From NCBI RefSeq assembly GCF_030063355.1, contig NZ_JASISZ010000006.1:94285-158284 (forward strand): a DNA stretch of 64,000 nt, in the 5' to 3' direction. Below are positions 1 to 9,944 of the stretch, piece after piece (positions within the stretch are counted from its first letter, which is position 1; the number at the start of each line of letters is the position of its first letter). The translations under genes and the position numbers were made by a program. The DNA comes from Streptomyces sp. PH10-H1 (GTDB lineage: Bacteria > Actinomycetota > Actinomycetes > Streptomycetales > Streptomycetaceae). Below the pieces are notes generated by a model. The model saw nothing but the letters and a program-made list of their open reading frames with translations, did not search any database and was not told the DNA's origin.

Positions 1-587
1 AGGTACGTGCCCACGACCGGCATGGACAGCACCGCGCCGTCCATGAAGCGGACTCCGGTACCCGACAGCAGGTCGTCCGGCAGCGAGTAACCGGTGAACC
101 CGGTGAACATGCCGAGGACCAGCAGCAGGAAGCCGAAAACCCAGTTGACCTCGCGGGGCTTGCGGAACGCGCCCGTGAAGAACACCCGCATCATGTGCAC
201 GAGCATCGCGGCCACGAAGATCAGCGCGGACCAGTGGTGGATCTGGCGGATCAGCAGGCCGCCGCGCACCTCGAAGCTGATGTGCATCGTCGAGGCGAAC
301 GCGTCGGACATGCGCTGGCCCTGCAGCGGGGCGTAGGGGCCGTCGTAGACGACCTCGCTCATGCTCGGGTGGAAGAACAGCGTCAGATACACACCCGTGA
401 GGATGAGGATGATGAAGGTGTAGAGGCAGATCTCCCCGAGCATGAAGGACCAGTGGTCCGGGAAGATCTTGCGCATATTGGTCTTGGCCATGCCGTAGAT
501 GCCCAAACGGCCATCGGCCCAGTCCGCGACCCGCTCGCCGGCGGGCGCTTTGCCCCGGCGTTCGGGGTTCTCAGCAGTGGTGCTCAT
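1..587 (-). CDS. qcrB: Cytochrome bc1 complex cytochrome b subunit QcrB, N-terminal part
   Basis: Cytochrome b subunit of the actinobacterial menaquinol:cytochrome c reductase, an integral membrane protein holding the two b hemes and quinol sites. Only about 195 residues are in the window; the gene runs off the left edge. The start is the ATG at 587-585, which overlaps the qcrA stop as ATGA and so implies translational coupling. Visible features are a soluble N-terminus, a first hydrophobic helix ([20 protein letters not shown]), then the [20 protein letters not shown] helix with paired histidines suited to heme ligation, and a third helix after KPREVNW. Last gene of the qcrCAB operon seen here. 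Confidence 0.95.
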   Translation of the reverse strand, partial: MSTTAENPERRGKAPAGERVADWADGRLGIYGMAKTNMRKIFPDHWSFMLGEICLYTFIILILTGVYLTLFFHPSMSEVVYDGPYAPLQGQRMSDAFASTMHISFEVRGGLLIRQIHHWSALIFVAAMLVHMMRVFFTGAFRKPREVNWVFGFLLLVLGMFTGFTGYSLPDDLLSGTGVRFMDGAVLSMPVVGTY

Positions 588-1648
588 CCGCGCTCCCAGA
601 AGCTCGGGCCGACGGGCTCGGCGAAGTCGCCGAGGGCGATCAGGTTGCCCTCCGCGTTCACGCTGATCCGCAGCTGCGGAAGAGCGTGTCCGGCAGGACC
701 GAAGATGACCCGGGCGCCGTCGGACAGGTCGAACGTCGACTGGTGGCACGGGCACAGGACGTGGTGCGTCTGCTGCTCGTACAGGCTGATCGGACAGCCG
801 ACGTGCGTACAGATCTTGGAGAACGCGACGATGCCCTGGTGGGCCCAGTCGCGCTCCCGCTTGTCCTTGATGTCGTCCGGCTCGAGCCGGACGATCATCA
901 GGGCGGCCTTGGCGATCTCCTTCTGGAAACGCTCCTGGTTCTCCTCCAGGCCCTCGGGCATGGCGAAGGTGAGCGATCCGACGGCGATGTCCTCGGGCCG
1001 GAGCGGCTTGTTGGTGTTCTGGTTGATCAGCAGCTTGCCCTTGGACCACATGGTGTGCCGGAGCTTGTCCTCCGGCAGCGGTCCCAGGTCGCGAAGGAGT
1101 ACGACGCCCGACAGCGGCACCATGGCCAGCGCGCCGAACATCGTGTTGCGGACCAGCTTCCGGCGGCCGAAGCCGCTCTCCTTCGCGCCCTGCGCGAAGT
1201 CGGCCAGCACCTGGGCCTTGACCTCGGGCTCGGCCGCGATCGGGTGCCGCTCCGAGGCGTGCTCCTCGTCCGACATCAGCGTGCGGGCCCAGTGGACCGC
1301 GCCGGCGCCGATGCAGAAGAGGGCAAGACCCAGCGTCAGACCGAGCGAGAAGTTCAGGGCACTGACGTGACCGAACGGGAAGACGTAGACGATCTTGTCG
1401 ACCGGGAAGACCACGAAGCTGGCGATGAAGCCGATCGTGGCCAGCATCGACAGGGTGAAGAGGAACGCGATGGCGCGTTCCGAGCTCTTCGCGGCACGCT
1501 CGTCGATGTCCTGACGGCGGTGCTCGTGGGGCGGAAGGCCGGGGTCGGCGAACGCGTTGTGTCCGCGGACGGCCGGCTCATCGCCCTCGTGAGCGTGTGA
1601 CAGCTCACTCGGCAGGTTCTCTTCTGACTCTGACATGTCCTGACTCAT
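584..1648 (-). CDS. qcrA: Rieske iron-sulfur subunit QcrA of cytochrome bc1 complex
   Basis: Rieske [2Fe-2S] protein passing electrons from menaquinol to the diheme cytochrome QcrC. The 354-residue length and N-terminal extension with about three hydrophobic segments (roughly residues 60-80, 95-118 and 168-186) are typical of actinobacterial QcrA and longer than mitochondrial forms. The cluster motifs are CTHVGC (280-285) and CPCH (299-302), giving ligands Cys280, His282, Cys299, His302 and the disulfide pair Cys285/Cys301. The start ATG overlaps the qcrC stop (ATGA), and the stop overlaps qcrB in the same way, so the three genes form one coupled operon. Confidence 0.97.
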   Translation of the reverse strand: MSQDMSESEENLPSELSHAHEGDEPAVRGHNAFADPGLPPHEHRRQDIDERAAKSSERAIAFLFTLSMLATIGFIASFVVFPVDKIVYVFPFGHVSALNFSLGLTLGLALFCIGAGAVHWARTLMSDEEHASERHPIAAEPEVKAQVLADFAQGAKESGFGRRKLVRNTMFGALAMVPLSGVVLLRDLGPLPEDKLRHTMWSKGKLLINQNTNKPLRPEDIAVGSLTFAMPEGLEENQERFQKEIAKAALMIVRLEPDDIKDKRERDWAHQGIVAFSKICTHVGCPISLYEQQTHHVLCPCHQSTFDLSDGARVIFGPAGHALPQLRISVNAEGNLIALGDFAEPVGPSFWERG

Positions 1649-2457
1649 GACTTCTTGGCCTTCGTGGTCCGGGCCGCAACCCAGATGGCGACAGCGATCA
1701 TGGCACCGAGGCCGAAGATCCAGGCGAACAGACCTTCCGACACCGGGCCGATGCCTCCGAGCTCAAGGCCGCCGGGGCTGGGGGTCTTCGAGCCGTTCAC
1801 GGCGTCGAGGTAGGCGATGATGTCCGCCTTGTTCTCCGACGACATGGTGCCCTCGGGGAAGGACGGCATGCTCTGCGGGCCGGTCTGCATGGCCTCGTAG
1901 ATGTGCTTGGGGTCCACGCCCTCCAGGCTGGGCGCGTACTTGCCGTTGGTCAACGCACCGCCCTTGCCCGTGAAGCTGTGGCACTGCGCGCAGTTCGTAC
2001 GGAACAGCTCCCCGCCCCTGGCGGCGTCCGCGCCGTCCGGGCTGTACTGCTGCTTGGTGGGCACGGTGGGACCCGGGCCCAGCGAGGCGATGTACGCGGC
2101 AAGCTGGTCGATCTCGGCCTGCGAGTAGATGACCTTCTTCTTCGGGATCTGCGATCCCGGCTGCTGGGCCGGCATGCGGCCGGTGCCGACCTGGAAGTCG
2201 ACGGCGGCGGCGCCGACGCCCACCAGGCTCGGACCGTCGTTCTTACTGCCCTGGCCGGACGTGCCGTGGCAGCTGGAGCAGCCGACGGCGTACAGCTTCT
2301 TGCCCTCTTCGATCGCGAGGGACTGGGCTGTGTCGTCAGCCTGTGCCTTCTGCGCCGGCGCGAACGCGGCGTACAGCCCCCCGGTGGCCGCGAGCGCGAG
2401 AAGTAGGACGACAAGCGCCGCCAGCGGGTGGCGCCGTCGTGCGGAGAGCTTTTTCAC
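1645..2457 (-). CDS. qcrC: Diheme cytochrome c subunit QcrC
   Basis: Membrane-anchored diheme cytochrome c that passes electrons from the bc1 complex straight to the aa3 oxidase, replacing a soluble cytochrome c in actinobacteria. An N-terminal hydrophobic helix (about residues 11-32) is followed by two heme c domains with CSSCH (60-64) and CAQCH (156-160), and a C-terminal anchor helix near residues 240-262 before the basic tail TTKAKKS. The 270-residue length is normal. It is first in the qcrCAB operon and lies 87 bp downstream of ctaE on the same strand. Confidence 0.97.
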   Translation of the reverse strand: MKKLSARRRHPLAALVVLLLALAATGGLYAAFAPAQKAQADDTAQSLAIEEGKKLYAVGCSSCHGTSGQGSKNDGPSLVGVGAAAVDFQVGTGRMPAQQPGSQIPKKKVIYSQAEIDQLAAYIASLGPGPTVPTKQQYSPDGADAARGGELFRTNCAQCHSFTGKGGALTNGKYAPSLEGVDPKHIYEAMQTGPQSMPSFPEGTMSSENKADIIAYLDAVNGSKTPSPGGLELGGIGPVSEGLFAWIFGLGAMIAVAIWVAARTTKAKKS

Positions 2458-2544
2458 GGATTACCCCGGTCAGGATCTCTTGTGTCGATGCTTCTGGCTG
2501 TGTCTGTCTGAGTACGTCGGTCCGGCTCGGCGCCGGCCCGCCGG

Positions 2545-3165
2545 TTACTTGATCAGGTAGATCGTGGCGAAGAGGCCGATCCAGACGACATCGACGAAGT
2601 GCCAGTAGTAGGACACGACGATTGCCGCCGTGGCCTGCTCATGAGTGAACCTCTTGGCCGCGTACGTTCTGCCCAGGACCAGCAGGAACGCGATCAGGCC
2701 ACCCGTCACGTGCATCCCGTGGAAGCCGGTCGTGAGGTAGAACACCGAACCGTACGGGTCGGACGACAGCGAGAGGCCGTCGTTCTTGACCAGTTGGGTG
2801 TACTCGAAGATCTGGCCGCCGATGAAGATCGCGCCCATCACGAACGTGAGCATGAACCACGCGCGGAGCTTCTTCACGTCGCCGCGCTCGGCGGCGAACA
2901 CGCCGAGCTGGCAGGTGAGGGAGGAGAGCACGAGGATCGTCGTGTTCGTCGCCGAGAACGGGACGTTCAACGCCTTGGCGTGTTCCTTCCAGAACACGGC
3001 ACCCGTCACCGAGCGAAGGGTGAAGTACATCGCGAAGAGGGCCGCGAAGAACATCAGCTCGGAACTCAGCCAGATGATGGTTCCGACGCTGGTGAGGTTC
3101 GGCCGGTTGACCGACGGGTGCGCGTGCCCGGTATCTACTGCTGTTGCTGTCGCCACGTCCGACAT
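2545..3165 (-). CDS. ctaE: Cytochrome c oxidase subunit III CtaE
   Basis: Subunit III of the aa3-type cytochrome c oxidase, an integral membrane protein of 206 residues without metal centres. Five hydrophobic segments can be traced, starting with [19 protein letters not shown], and the family signature [10 protein letters not shown] lies near residue 148. The start is ATG at 3165 with an AAGGGA ribosome site upstream, and the codon sits inside a 15-nt palindrome. It lies just upstream of qcrCAB, the usual actinobacterial order, consistent with co-expression of the bcc-aa3 supercomplex. Confidence 0.96.
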   Translation of the reverse strand: MSDVATATAVDTGHAHPSVNRPNLTSVGTIIWLSSELMFFAALFAMYFTLRSVTGAVFWKEHAKALNVPFSATNTTILVLSSLTCQLGVFAAERGDVKKLRAWFMLTFVMGAIFIGGQIFEYTQLVKNDGLSLSSDPYGSVFYLTTGFHGMHVTGGLIAFLLVLGRTYAAKRFTHEQATAAIVVSYYWHFVDVVWIGLFATIYLIK

Positions 3166-3173
3166 TATGTCGG
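3159..3173. promoter_or_regulatory. 15-nt palindrome covering the ctaE start codon
   Basis: The sequence CCGACAT-T-ATGTCGG has two perfect 7-nt arms around one base, and the ctaE ATG (minus strand 3165-3163) lies within it. It could be a protein operator or an mRNA hairpin masking the start codon. This is a sequence observation only; no known regulator motif is recognised. Confidence 0.35.
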
Positions 3174-3393
3174 TCCCTTATCTCGTGCTCACTCCGGGGG
3201 GTGCCATTCGGTGTGTTCAGCCCCGCAGGAGACCCGCGTGGCCTACCGAAGCCATCCCCCGAAGGAGGGATGACGCAGCATCGGACGGATCTTGTCCTGG
3301 TCCGAAGGCTCCTCGCGGACCGGTTCACGGGAGTAGCATCCGAGCCACTTGACGACGGACTCGACGACGATTCCTCGACGATCAGGAGGCACG

Positions 3394-3795
3394 ATGCGGG
3401 CGACTGCCACGGTGCTGGTCTACAGCGACGACGCGAACACCCGGGAGCAGGTCCGGCTCGCCGTCGGACGCAGGCCGGCGCCCGACCTGCCGCCGGTCGA
3501 GTTCCTGGAGTGCGCGACACTGCCGGCCGTCCTCACCGAGTTGGAGCGGGGCGGTGTCGACGCCTGCGTCTTCGACGGTGAGGCGGCGCCCGCCGGGGGC
3601 ATGGGCCTGTGCCGGCAGGTCAAGGACGAGATCTTCCAGGCGCCTCCGGTGCTGGTGCTGATCGGCCGGCCGCAGGACGCGTGGCTGGCCACCTGGAGCC
3701 GGGCCGAGGCGGCGGTGACCCACCCCGTCGACCCGGTGGCGCTCGCGCAGGCTCTGACCGGGATGCTGCGCAAGCGCCTCGCCGTATCCGCGTAG
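3394..3795 (+). CDS. Stand-alone receiver-like protein with atypical active site
   Basis: A 133-residue cytosolic protein with the length and outline of a response-regulator receiver domain and no output domain. ATVLVYSDD matches the first strand and acidic pair, and DACVFDGEAAP matches the strand ending in the phospho-acceptor aspartate. The position of the conserved receiver lysine (normally KP) reads THPVDP, so a histidine replaces it. The start ATG at 3394 has a perfect AGGAGG seven bases upstream; earlier in-frame codons lack one. It is transcribed away from ctaE. Its partner is unknown and it may not be controlled by phosphorylation. Confidence 0.75.
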   Translation: MRATATVLVYSDDANTREQVRLAVGRRPAPDLPPVEFLECATLPAVLTELERGGVDACVFDGEAAPAGGMGLCRQVKDEIFQAPPVLVLIGRPQDAWLATWSRAEAAVTHPVDPVALAQALTGMLRKRLAVSA

Positions 3796-3798
3796 CGG

Positions 3799-5067
3799 TT
3801 ACGCCTCGGGGCGGAGCCGGGCCGGGACCGCGGCGGTGTTCTTGTTCTGCACCGCCGCCGTCTGGCCCTTGGCGCCCAGCGCGCTGCCCTTCTTCCACTG
3901 GGTCCAGTTGAGGTTCCAGTCGCCGAAGCCGTTGTCGAACGGGGTCATCGTCTCGCCCAGGCTGTTGACGACCTGCACGATGTCACCGCTGCGCACCTGG
4001 TCGAAGAACCAGTGGGCGTTCTCGGTGCTCATGCCGGTGCAGCCGTGGCTGACGTTGTCCACCCCCTGCGAGCCGACCGACCAGGGCGCGGCGTGCACGT
4101 ACTCGCCGCTCCAGGTGACCCGGGTGGCCCAGTACACCGGCAGGTCGTAGGCGTCCGAGCTGCCGGCCGCTATTCCGATGCTCGTGCTCTGCATCCGGAC
4201 GAACTGCTCCTTGCCCAGGACGATCTTGACGCCGTTGCGGGTGGAGAAGCCGGGCTTGCCGGTGGTGATGGGGATGGTGCGGACGACGGCGCCGTTGCGC
4301 TTGAACGTCATCTCGTGGGTGCCGGAGTCCGTTATCGCCTCGACGCGGTCACCGATCTTGAGCGAGAGCGGCCTGGCGGGGCCGCCGTACAGACTGTCCT
4401 TTACGCGTACGCCGTCCAGGGTGCTGCGGACGTCGATCCGCGCGTTGGCGGGCCAGTAGTCGCTCGGCCGGTAGTGCAGGGTGCGGCTGTTCACCCAGTA
4501 CCAGGAGCCTTCCGCCGCCTCCGGGCTGGCGGTGACCTTCAGGTTCTGCTCGACCTTGGCGCGCGCGGCGGGATCCTCGACGGGGGCGCTCAGTTCCGCG
4601 GTGATGGGCTGTCCGACGCCGTAGGTGCCGGTGTCGGGGCCGAAGCTGACCCGCAGCAGGTTGTCGGCGGCCGTGGTGTCGAAGCCGACGGTCTTGCGGC
4701 CGGGGCGCCCGTCCGCGTCCTCGGTGCTCACCCGGACCGTGTAGTGGGCGCCTGCGGACAGCGGAGAGGTGCTGTGCCACCGCATACCGTCCGCGGCGAG
4801 TTCGCCCCGTACGTAACGCCCTGCGGCGTCCGTGGCGGTGACGTCGGTGATCCGGCTGTCGTCATCCTTGGTGGTGATCTCCAACGGCTTGCTCGGCGAG
4901 ACCTTGCCGCCGTCGGCCAGGCTGTACGCCACCTGGTCGGTCGCATCGTAGGGAGAGGCGGCGAGCGGGTCGCCGTCATCGCTTCCGCATGCGGTGAGCC
5001 CCACCGCCAGGGGCGCTACGAGGAGAGCGCACCGCATCGCCGTCCGGCGTCGTGAAGAGTGACTCAT
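3799..5067 (-). CDS. L,D-transpeptidase lipoprotein (YkuD catalytic domain)
   Basis: Predicted exported peptidoglycan L,D-transpeptidase making 3-3 cross-links. The 422-residue protein starts MSHSSRRRTAM, has a hydrophobic stretch and the lipobox LTACG, so it should be lipid-anchored. Immunoglobulin-like domains follow, as in mycobacterial LdtMt2, then a YkuD domain with the catalytic motif SHGCTGMS (Cys nucleophile, paired His) and a C-terminal extension rich in Trp/Asn (GDWNLNWTQWKKG). The start at 5067 was chosen because it places a twin-arginine-rich n-region and lipobox correctly; the open frame continues upstream through the terminator and ctaF, which is not credible. It lies between a receiver-like gene and ctaF, on the minus strand. 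Confidence 0.93.
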   Translation of the reverse strand: MSHSSRRRTAMRCALLVAPLAVGLTACGSDDGDPLAASPYDATDQVAYSLADGGKVSPSKPLEITTKDDDSRITDVTATDAAGRYVRGELAADGMRWHSTSPLSAGAHYTVRVSTEDADGRPGRKTVGFDTTAADNLLRVSFGPDTGTYGVGQPITAELSAPVEDPAARAKVEQNLKVTASPEAAEGSWYWVNSRTLHYRPSDYWPANARIDVRSTLDGVRVKDSLYGGPARPLSLKIGDRVEAITDSGTHEMTFKRNGAVVRTIPITTGKPGFSTRNGVKIVLGKEQFVRMQSTSIGIAAGSSDAYDLPVYWATRVTWSGEYVHAAPWSVGSQGVDNVSHGCTGMSTENAHWFFDQVRSGDIVQVVNSLGETMTPFDNGFGDWNLNWTQWKKGSALGAKGQTAAVQNKNTAAVPARLRPEA

Positions 5068-5117
5068 GATCACACGGTAAGAACCATCCACCGGATCGGC
5101 GCGTTGAGCGCATGCGA

Positions 5118-5162
5118 ACGGGCTGGGCCCGGACACCGTGGAGGTGTCCGGGCCCAGCCCGT
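5118..5162 (-). terminator. Hairpin terminator after ctaCDF
   Basis: A perfect 20-bp stem (5118-5137 with 5143-5162) around a 5-nt loop lies just past the ctaF stop and before the L,D-transpeptidase gene. It has no clear U-tract, as is usual in Streptomyces. It should end the ctaC-ctaD-ctaF transcript. Confidence 0.85.
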
Positions 5163-5189
5163 GGCGCTGCCGGCAGCGGGCTGCCGGTC

Positions 5190-5588
5190 CTACTGCGTCT
5201 GGTTCTCGCCGCGGTAGTACTCGAACACCCAGCCGTACAGGCCGATGAGGAGCATTGGGGCGGAGAAGTACAGCAGCCACCAGCCGAAGATCACGCCGAG
5301 GAAGGCCAGCGCGCCACCGATGGCGAGGGAGAGCGGCTGCCAGCTGTGCGGGCTGAAGAAGCCCACTTCGCCGGCGTCGTCGGCGACGTCCGCGTTCTCC
5401 CGGTCCTGGGCACCGGTGTCCGCCCGGCGGGCGGTGAAGGCCAGGTAGAACCCGATCATCACGCTGAGGCCGAAGGCCAGGAACAGCGCCGTGGTGCCCG
5501 CGGGCTCCTTGGACCAGTAGCCGTAGACGATGGCCGAGGCGAGGATGAAGACCGCCAGGCCGAGGAACATCTTGCCTTGGACCCTCAC
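5190..5588 (-). CDS. ctaF: Cytochrome c oxidase subunit IV CtaF
   Basis: Actinobacterial-specific fourth subunit of the aa3 oxidase, 132 residues with about four membrane helices (for example [19 protein letters not shown] near the N-terminus) and a short polar loop with [10 protein letters not shown]. The GTG start at 5588 overlaps the ctaD stop as GTGA, so translation is coupled to ctaD. It is followed at once by the operon's hairpin terminator, which fits its place as last gene of ctaCDF. Confidence 0.95.
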   Translation of the reverse strand: MRVQGKMFLGLAVFILASAIVYGYWSKEPAGTTALFLAFGLSVMIGFYLAFTARRADTGAQDRENADVADDAGEVGFFSPHSWQPLSLAIGGALAFLGVIFGWWLLYFSAPMLLIGLYGWVFEYYRGENQTQ

Positions 5589-7336
5589 AGCTGCTCCTCC
5601 TTGTGGTCGGTGCCGCTCGTGACCAGGGCGCCGCGCTCACTGGGGAGGCTGTGCTCCAGCTCCAGCGCGGCGATCTCCGGGTGGTGCAGGTCGAACGCCG
5701 GCGACTCGGACCGGATACGCGGCAGCGTGAGGAAGTTGTGCCGCGGCGGCGGGCAGGACGTGGCCCATTCGAGTGAACGGCCGTAGCCCCACGGGTCGTC
5801 GACCTCGATCTTCTTGCCGTACTTCGCGGTCTTCCACACGTTGTAGAAGAACGGCAGCATCGACAGTCCGAGCAGGAACGAACTGATGGTGGAGATGGTG
5901 TTCAGCGTAGTGAATCCATCGGCCGCCAGGTAGTCCGCGTAGCGGCGCGGCATGCCCTCGACGCCCAGCCAGTGCTGGATCAGGAAGGTGCCGTGGAAGC
6001 CGAAGAACAGCGTCCAGAAGGTGATCTTGCCGAGCCGCTCGTCCAGCATCTTGCCGGTGAACTTCGGCCACCAGAAGTGGAAGCCGGAGAACATCGCGAA
6101 GACGACGGTTCCGAAGATCACGTAGTGGAAGTGCGCCACGACGAAGTACGAGTCCGAGACGTGGAAGTCCAGCGGCGGCGCCGCCAGGATCACACCGGTC
6201 AGACCACCGAACGCGAAGGTGATCAGGAAGCCGACGGCCCACAGCATCGGGGTCTCGAAACTCAGTGACCCCTTCCACATCGTGCCGATCCAGTTGAAGA
6301 ACTTCACACCGGTCGGTACCGCGATGAGGAACGTCATGAACGAGAAGAACGGCAGCAGCACACCGCCGGTGACGTACATGTGGTGCGCCCACACGGTGAC
6401 CGACAGACCGGCGATGGAGATCGTCGCGCCGATCAGGCCGACGTAGCCGAACATCGGCTTGCGGCTGAATACCGGGATGACCTCGCTGATGATGCCGAAG
6501 AACGGCAACGCGATGATGTACACCTCTGGATGGCCGAAGAACCAGAAGAGGTGTTGCCATAGCAGCGCCCCGCCATTACTGGCATCGAAGACGTGCGCCC
6601 CGAACTTCCGGTCGGCCTCCAGGGCGAACAGCGCGGCGGCGAGCACCGGGAAGGCGAGCAGGACCAGGACACCGGTCAGCAGCACGTTCCAGACGAAGAT
6701 CGGCATGCGGAACATCGTCATGCCGGGTGCGCGCATGCAGATGATCGTGGTGATGAAGTTGACCGAACCGAGGATCGTGCCGAAGCCGGAGAAGGCCAGA
6801 CCCATGATCCACATGTCGGCGCCGACGCCCGGCGAGCGGACCGCGTCCGACAGCGGGGAGTACGCGAACCAGCCGAAGTCGGCCGCGCCGGCCGGGGTCA
6901 GGAACCCGGCCACCGCGATCAGCGAGCCGAACAGGTAGAGCCAGTAGGCGAACATGTTCAGCCGCGGGAACGCCACGTCGGGCGCGCCGATCTGCAGCGG
7001 CATGATCCAGTTCGCGAAGCCCGCGAAGAGCGGTGTCGCGAACATCAGGAGCATCACGGTGCCGTGCATCGTGAACGCCTGGTTGAACTGCTCGTTGGAC
7101 ATGATCTGGGTGCCCGGGCGCGCCAGTTCGGCTCGCATGAGCAGCGCCATGATGCCGCCGAGGATGAAGAAGAAGAACGAGGTGATCAGGTACATCGTCC
7201 CGATCGTCTTGTGGTCGGTGGTGGTGAGCCACTTGATGACCACGGCGCCGGGCTGTGCCCGCTTCACCGGCAACTCGTCCTCGTACGACTCGCCGATGGC
7301 GGCCGTGCCCTGGTGGGGGTCGTTGAGAATGCTCAT
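5585..7336 (-). CDS. ctaD: Cytochrome c oxidase subunit I CtaD
   Basis: Catalytic heme-copper subunit of the aa3 oxidase, reducing O2 to water and pumping protons. It has 583 residues and about 12 membrane helices. Ligands are in place: His91 (MHGTVML) and His404 in AHFHY for the hemes, His269-Tyr273 (GHPEVY) for CuB with its cross-linked tyrosine, and His318/His319 (WAHHMY) for CuB. The start is ATG 7336, overlapping the ctaC stop (ATGA); the same frame stays open upstream but only as a shadow of ctaC. It is coupled downstream to ctaF by a GTGA overlap. Confidence 0.98.
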   Translation of the reverse strand: MSILNDPHQGTAAIGESYEDELPVKRAQPGAVVIKWLTTTDHKTIGTMYLITSFFFFILGGIMALLMRAELARPGTQIMSNEQFNQAFTMHGTVMLLMFATPLFAGFANWIMPLQIGAPDVAFPRLNMFAYWLYLFGSLIAVAGFLTPAGAADFGWFAYSPLSDAVRSPGVGADMWIMGLAFSGFGTILGSVNFITTIICMRAPGMTMFRMPIFVWNVLLTGVLVLLAFPVLAAALFALEADRKFGAHVFDASNGGALLWQHLFWFFGHPEVYIIALPFFGIISEVIPVFSRKPMFGYVGLIGATISIAGLSVTVWAHHMYVTGGVLLPFFSFMTFLIAVPTGVKFFNWIGTMWKGSLSFETPMLWAVGFLITFAFGGLTGVILAAPPLDFHVSDSYFVVAHFHYVIFGTVVFAMFSGFHFWWPKFTGKMLDERLGKITFWTLFFGFHGTFLIQHWLGVEGMPRRYADYLAADGFTTLNTISTISSFLLGLSMLPFFYNVWKTAKYGKKIEVDDPWGYGRSLEWATSCPPPRHNFLTLPRIRSESPAFDLHHPEIAALELEHSLPSERGALVTSGTDHKEEQL

Positions 7337-8283
7337 GTGGTCTTGGGCTCCGCATTCTTGGCGTTGCCCGTGGTGGCAATGCCCGCCGGGAGGTAACCGG
7401 TCTGGCCCTTCTTCGCCAGATCCTGCAGGTGCTGCTTGTACTGCTCCGGGGAGACGACCTTCACGTTGAAGAGCATCCGGGAGTGGTCCATGCCGCACAG
7501 TTCCGCGCACTTGCCCAGGAAGGTGCCCTCCTTGCTCGGAGTCACCTCGAAGACGTTGGTGTGCCCCGGGATGACGTCCATCTTCATGAGGAACGGCACC
7601 ACCCAGAACGAGTGGATGACGTCGCGCGAGGTGAGGACGAACCGCACCGTCTCGCCCTTGGGCAGCCACAGCGTCGGGCCGGGGTTACCGGTGTCCGGGT
7701 TCTTCGTGGCGGGAGTGCCGAAGTCGTAGACGCCCTCGGCGCCCACCGGGAACTTCAGCTTGTCCACGGGGATCGAGGACAGCTCCCGCGGGGCCACCGC
7801 GGGGGCGGCCGTGTTGCCGTCGACGTCCTCGACGTAGTTGAACGCCCAGCTCCATTGCATGCCGACCACGTTCACCACGTGATCGGGCTTCGCGGAGGTC
7901 GCCAGAAGCTTGGATTCATCACGCGCGGTGAAGTAGAAGAACACCGCGATGACGATGATCGGGACCACGGTGTACAGCGCCTCGATGGGCATGTTGTACC
8001 GGGTCTGCGGAGGAACCTCGACCTTCGTCCGGCTTCGCCGGTGGAAGATCACACTCCAGATGATCAAACCCCAGACGAGCACACCGGTCGCCAGCGCGGC
8101 GGCCCAGGAGCCCTGCCAGAGCGCCAGGATCCGGGGTGCCTGTTCCGTAGCGGGGCTGGGCATGCCAAGGCGGGGGTATTCACAACCGGTGGCGGTCACA
8201 AGGACCAGCGCCGCGGCCAGCGCCTGCGGCAGCTTCCGCCGCACCGGGCGCCGCGACGAGCGGTCGGAGCCGTTGGGACTCAC
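7333..8283 (-). CDS. ctaC: Cytochrome c oxidase subunit II CtaC (lipoprotein)
   Basis: CuA-bearing subunit II that accepts electrons from QcrC. The GTG at 8283 was chosen because GGAAGG precedes it at good spacing and it gives a compact signal peptide ending VTATGC, a lipobox with Cys34; a longer frame reaches 8388 without support. Two transmembrane helices follow (about residues 55-80 and 100-120), then a periplasmic cupredoxin domain. CuA ligands are seen in DVIHSFW and in [12 protein letters not shown] (two Cys, Glu, His, Met). It is the first gene of ctaCDF and is divergent from the cysteine desulfurase gene. Confidence 0.96.
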   Translation of the reverse strand: MSPNGSDRSSRRPVRRKLPQALAAALVLVTATGCEYPRLGMPSPATEQAPRILALWQGSWAAALATGVLVWGLIIWSVIFHRRSRTKVEVPPQTRYNMPIEALYTVVPIIVIAVFFYFTARDESKLLATSAKPDHVVNVVGMQWSWAFNYVEDVDGNTAAPAVAPRELSSIPVDKLKFPVGAEGVYDFGTPATKNPDTGNPGPTLWLPKGETVRFVLTSRDVIHSFWVVPFLMKMDVIPGHTNVFEVTPSKEGTFLGKCAELCGMDHSRMLFNVKVVSPEQYKQHLQDLAKKGQTGYLPAGIATTGNAKNAEPKTT

Positions 8284-8520
8284 GTAGCGCCTTCCCGAGA
8301 GTCTCGCCCACGCGTCCGGGTGCCCGGCCGTCAGCTGGTCGGTCGGCCCTGGCGCGGGCAGGTAGGTGTGGATGTTTATGCGGACCAAACCCTACTGGAC
8401 GCTATTTGGGGTCGCGCGGGGAGGGGGTCCAACGCGCCGGGGCACTTCCGGACGGTGCGGACCGGCATGCTCCGCATGCCGCCTGACGCCCCACCGGGCG
8501 ACTGGCGTAGCGTGCCGGGC

Positions 8521-9918
8521 GTGTCCTACTTCGATGCGGCTTCAGCCGCTCCCCTGCACCCCGTCGCCCGCCAGGCACTGGTAGCCGCACTGGACGAGGG
8601 ATGGGCGGATCCGGCCCGGCTGTACCGCGAGGGGCGGCGCGCCCGGCTGCTGCTGGACGCCTCACGGGAGGCCGCCGCGGAGGCGGTGGGATGCCGGCCC
8701 GACGAACTCGTTTTCACTCCTTCGGGAACGCGTGCCGTTCACACCGGTGTGTCCGGGGCCATGGCGGGGCGGCGGCGGACGGGGCGTCACCTCGTGGTGT
8801 CGGCCGTCGAGCACTCGTCGGTACTCCATGCGGCCGAGGCGTTCGAATCCACCGAGGTGGGGGTGGACCGTACGGGGCGGGTCGACGCCGCCGCGTTCGC
8901 CGCGGCGCTGCGCAAGGACACCGCGCTCGCCTGTCTGCAGTCCGCCAACCATGAGGTGGGCACCGTCCAGCCGGTCGCCGAGGCCGCGCTCCTGTGCCGG
9001 GCGGCGGGCGTGCCGCTGCTCGTGGACGCGGCGCAGTCGCTGGCCTGGGGTCCGGTGGAGGGCGACTGGTCGCTGCTCACGGCCAGCGCCCACAAATGGG
9101 GCGGACCGCCCGGAGTCGGACTGCTCGCGGTACGGAAGGGCGTGCGCTTCGCACCGCAGGGCCCGTCGGACGAACGGGAGTCGGGGCGTTCCCCCGGCTT
9201 CGAGAACCTGCCCGCCATCGTGGCGGCGGCGGCGTCCTTGCGCGCGGTACGGGAGGAGGCGGTGGCCGAAGGGACGCGGCTGGCTGCGCTGGTCGACCGG
9301 ATCCGCTCGCGGGTGCCCGCACTCGTCCCCGATGTGGAGGTCGTCGGCCACCCCGGCCTGCGCCTCCCCCACCTGGTGACGTTCTCCTGCCTCTACGTAG
9401 ACGGCGAGTCGCTGCTCAGCGAACTCGACCGTGCGGGCTTCTCCGTCTCCTCGGGGTCGTCGTGCACCTCCAGCACGCTGACGCCGAGCCATGTGCTGCG
9501 CGCGATGGGTGTGCTGTCCGAGGGCAACGTCCGGGTGTCGCTGCCGCGGGGCACGCCGGAGGACGACGTCGACCGGTTCCTCGAGGTCCTGCCGGGTGTC
9601 GTCCGCTCGGCGCGGGGCCACCTCGGCGCGCCGGTGGGCGCGCCGGGCCCAGGCGTGGAGTACACCAGGGTGTCCGGCGACTCCTCCGGTGTTCCCGTGC
9701 TGACGGTCGACTCGCTGGGCAAGCGGTGCCCGATTCCCGTCATCGAGCTCGCCAAGGTCATCGGCGAGGTGCCGGTCGGCGCGGTGATCGCCGTACTGTC
9801 CGACGACGAGGCGGCGCGGCTCGACATCCCCGCGTGGTGCCAGATGCGGGACCAGGAATATCTCGGCGAACGCGCGGCGGAGCGGGGCACGTCCTACTGG
9901 GTCCGCCGCCGGACCTGA
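8521..9918 (+). CDS. Cysteine desulfurase fused to a TusA-like sulfur carrier
   Basis: Two-domain sulfur-mobilising protein of 465 residues. Residues 1-370 are a PLP-dependent class V aminotransferase/NifS-like desulfurase with the PLP lysine in SAHKWGGPPG and a catalytic-loop cysteine in SSGSSCTSS. The C-terminal 75 residues are a TusA domain with the acceptor cysteine in GKRCPIP. The desulfurase would thus hand persulfide to its own carrier, for Fe-S, thiolated tRNA or cofactor synthesis. GTG 8521 is preferred because the fold begins SYFDAASAAP; in-frame ATGs at 8467 and 8476 are possible. It is divergent from ctaC. Confidence 0.9.
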   Translation: MSYFDAASAAPLHPVARQALVAALDEGWADPARLYREGRRARLLLDASREAAAEAVGCRPDELVFTPSGTRAVHTGVSGAMAGRRRTGRHLVVSAVEHSSVLHAAEAFESTEVGVDRTGRVDAAAFAAALRKDTALACLQSANHEVGTVQPVAEAALLCRAAGVPLLVDAAQSLAWGPVEGDWSLLTASAHKWGGPPGVGLLAVRKGVRFAPQGPSDERESGRSPGFENLPAIVAAAASLRAVREEAVAEGTRLAALVDRIRSRVPALVPDVEVVGHPGLRLPHLVTFSCLYVDGESLLSELDRAGFSVSSGSSCTSSTLTPSHVLRAMGVLSEGNVRVSLPRGTPEDDVDRFLEVLPGVVRSARGHLGAPVGAPGPGVEYTRVSGDSSGVPVLTVDSLGKRCPIPVIELAKVIGEVPVGAVIAVLSDDEAARLDIPAWCQMRDQEYLGERAAERGTSYWVRRRT

Positions 9919-9944
9919 TTATTTCTCCCCGCCCACCCGCCCCG

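Noticed and set aside
195..1600. Long plus-strand open frames antisense to qcrA
   Set aside because: Arg/Gly/Ala-rich shadow translations with no domains, on the wrong strand of a clear gene.
3799..5640. 613-residue version of the L,D-transpeptidase
   Set aside because: It would read through ctaF and a terminator; the signal peptide and lipobox begin after 5067.
5585..7669. A 694-residue version of ctaD with 111 extra N-terminal residues
   Set aside because: The extra part is antisense-like and overlaps ctaC; the ATGA junction at 7336 is the better start.
7429..9918. 829-residue version of the desulfurase
   Set aside because: The first 360 residues are a shadow of ctaC.
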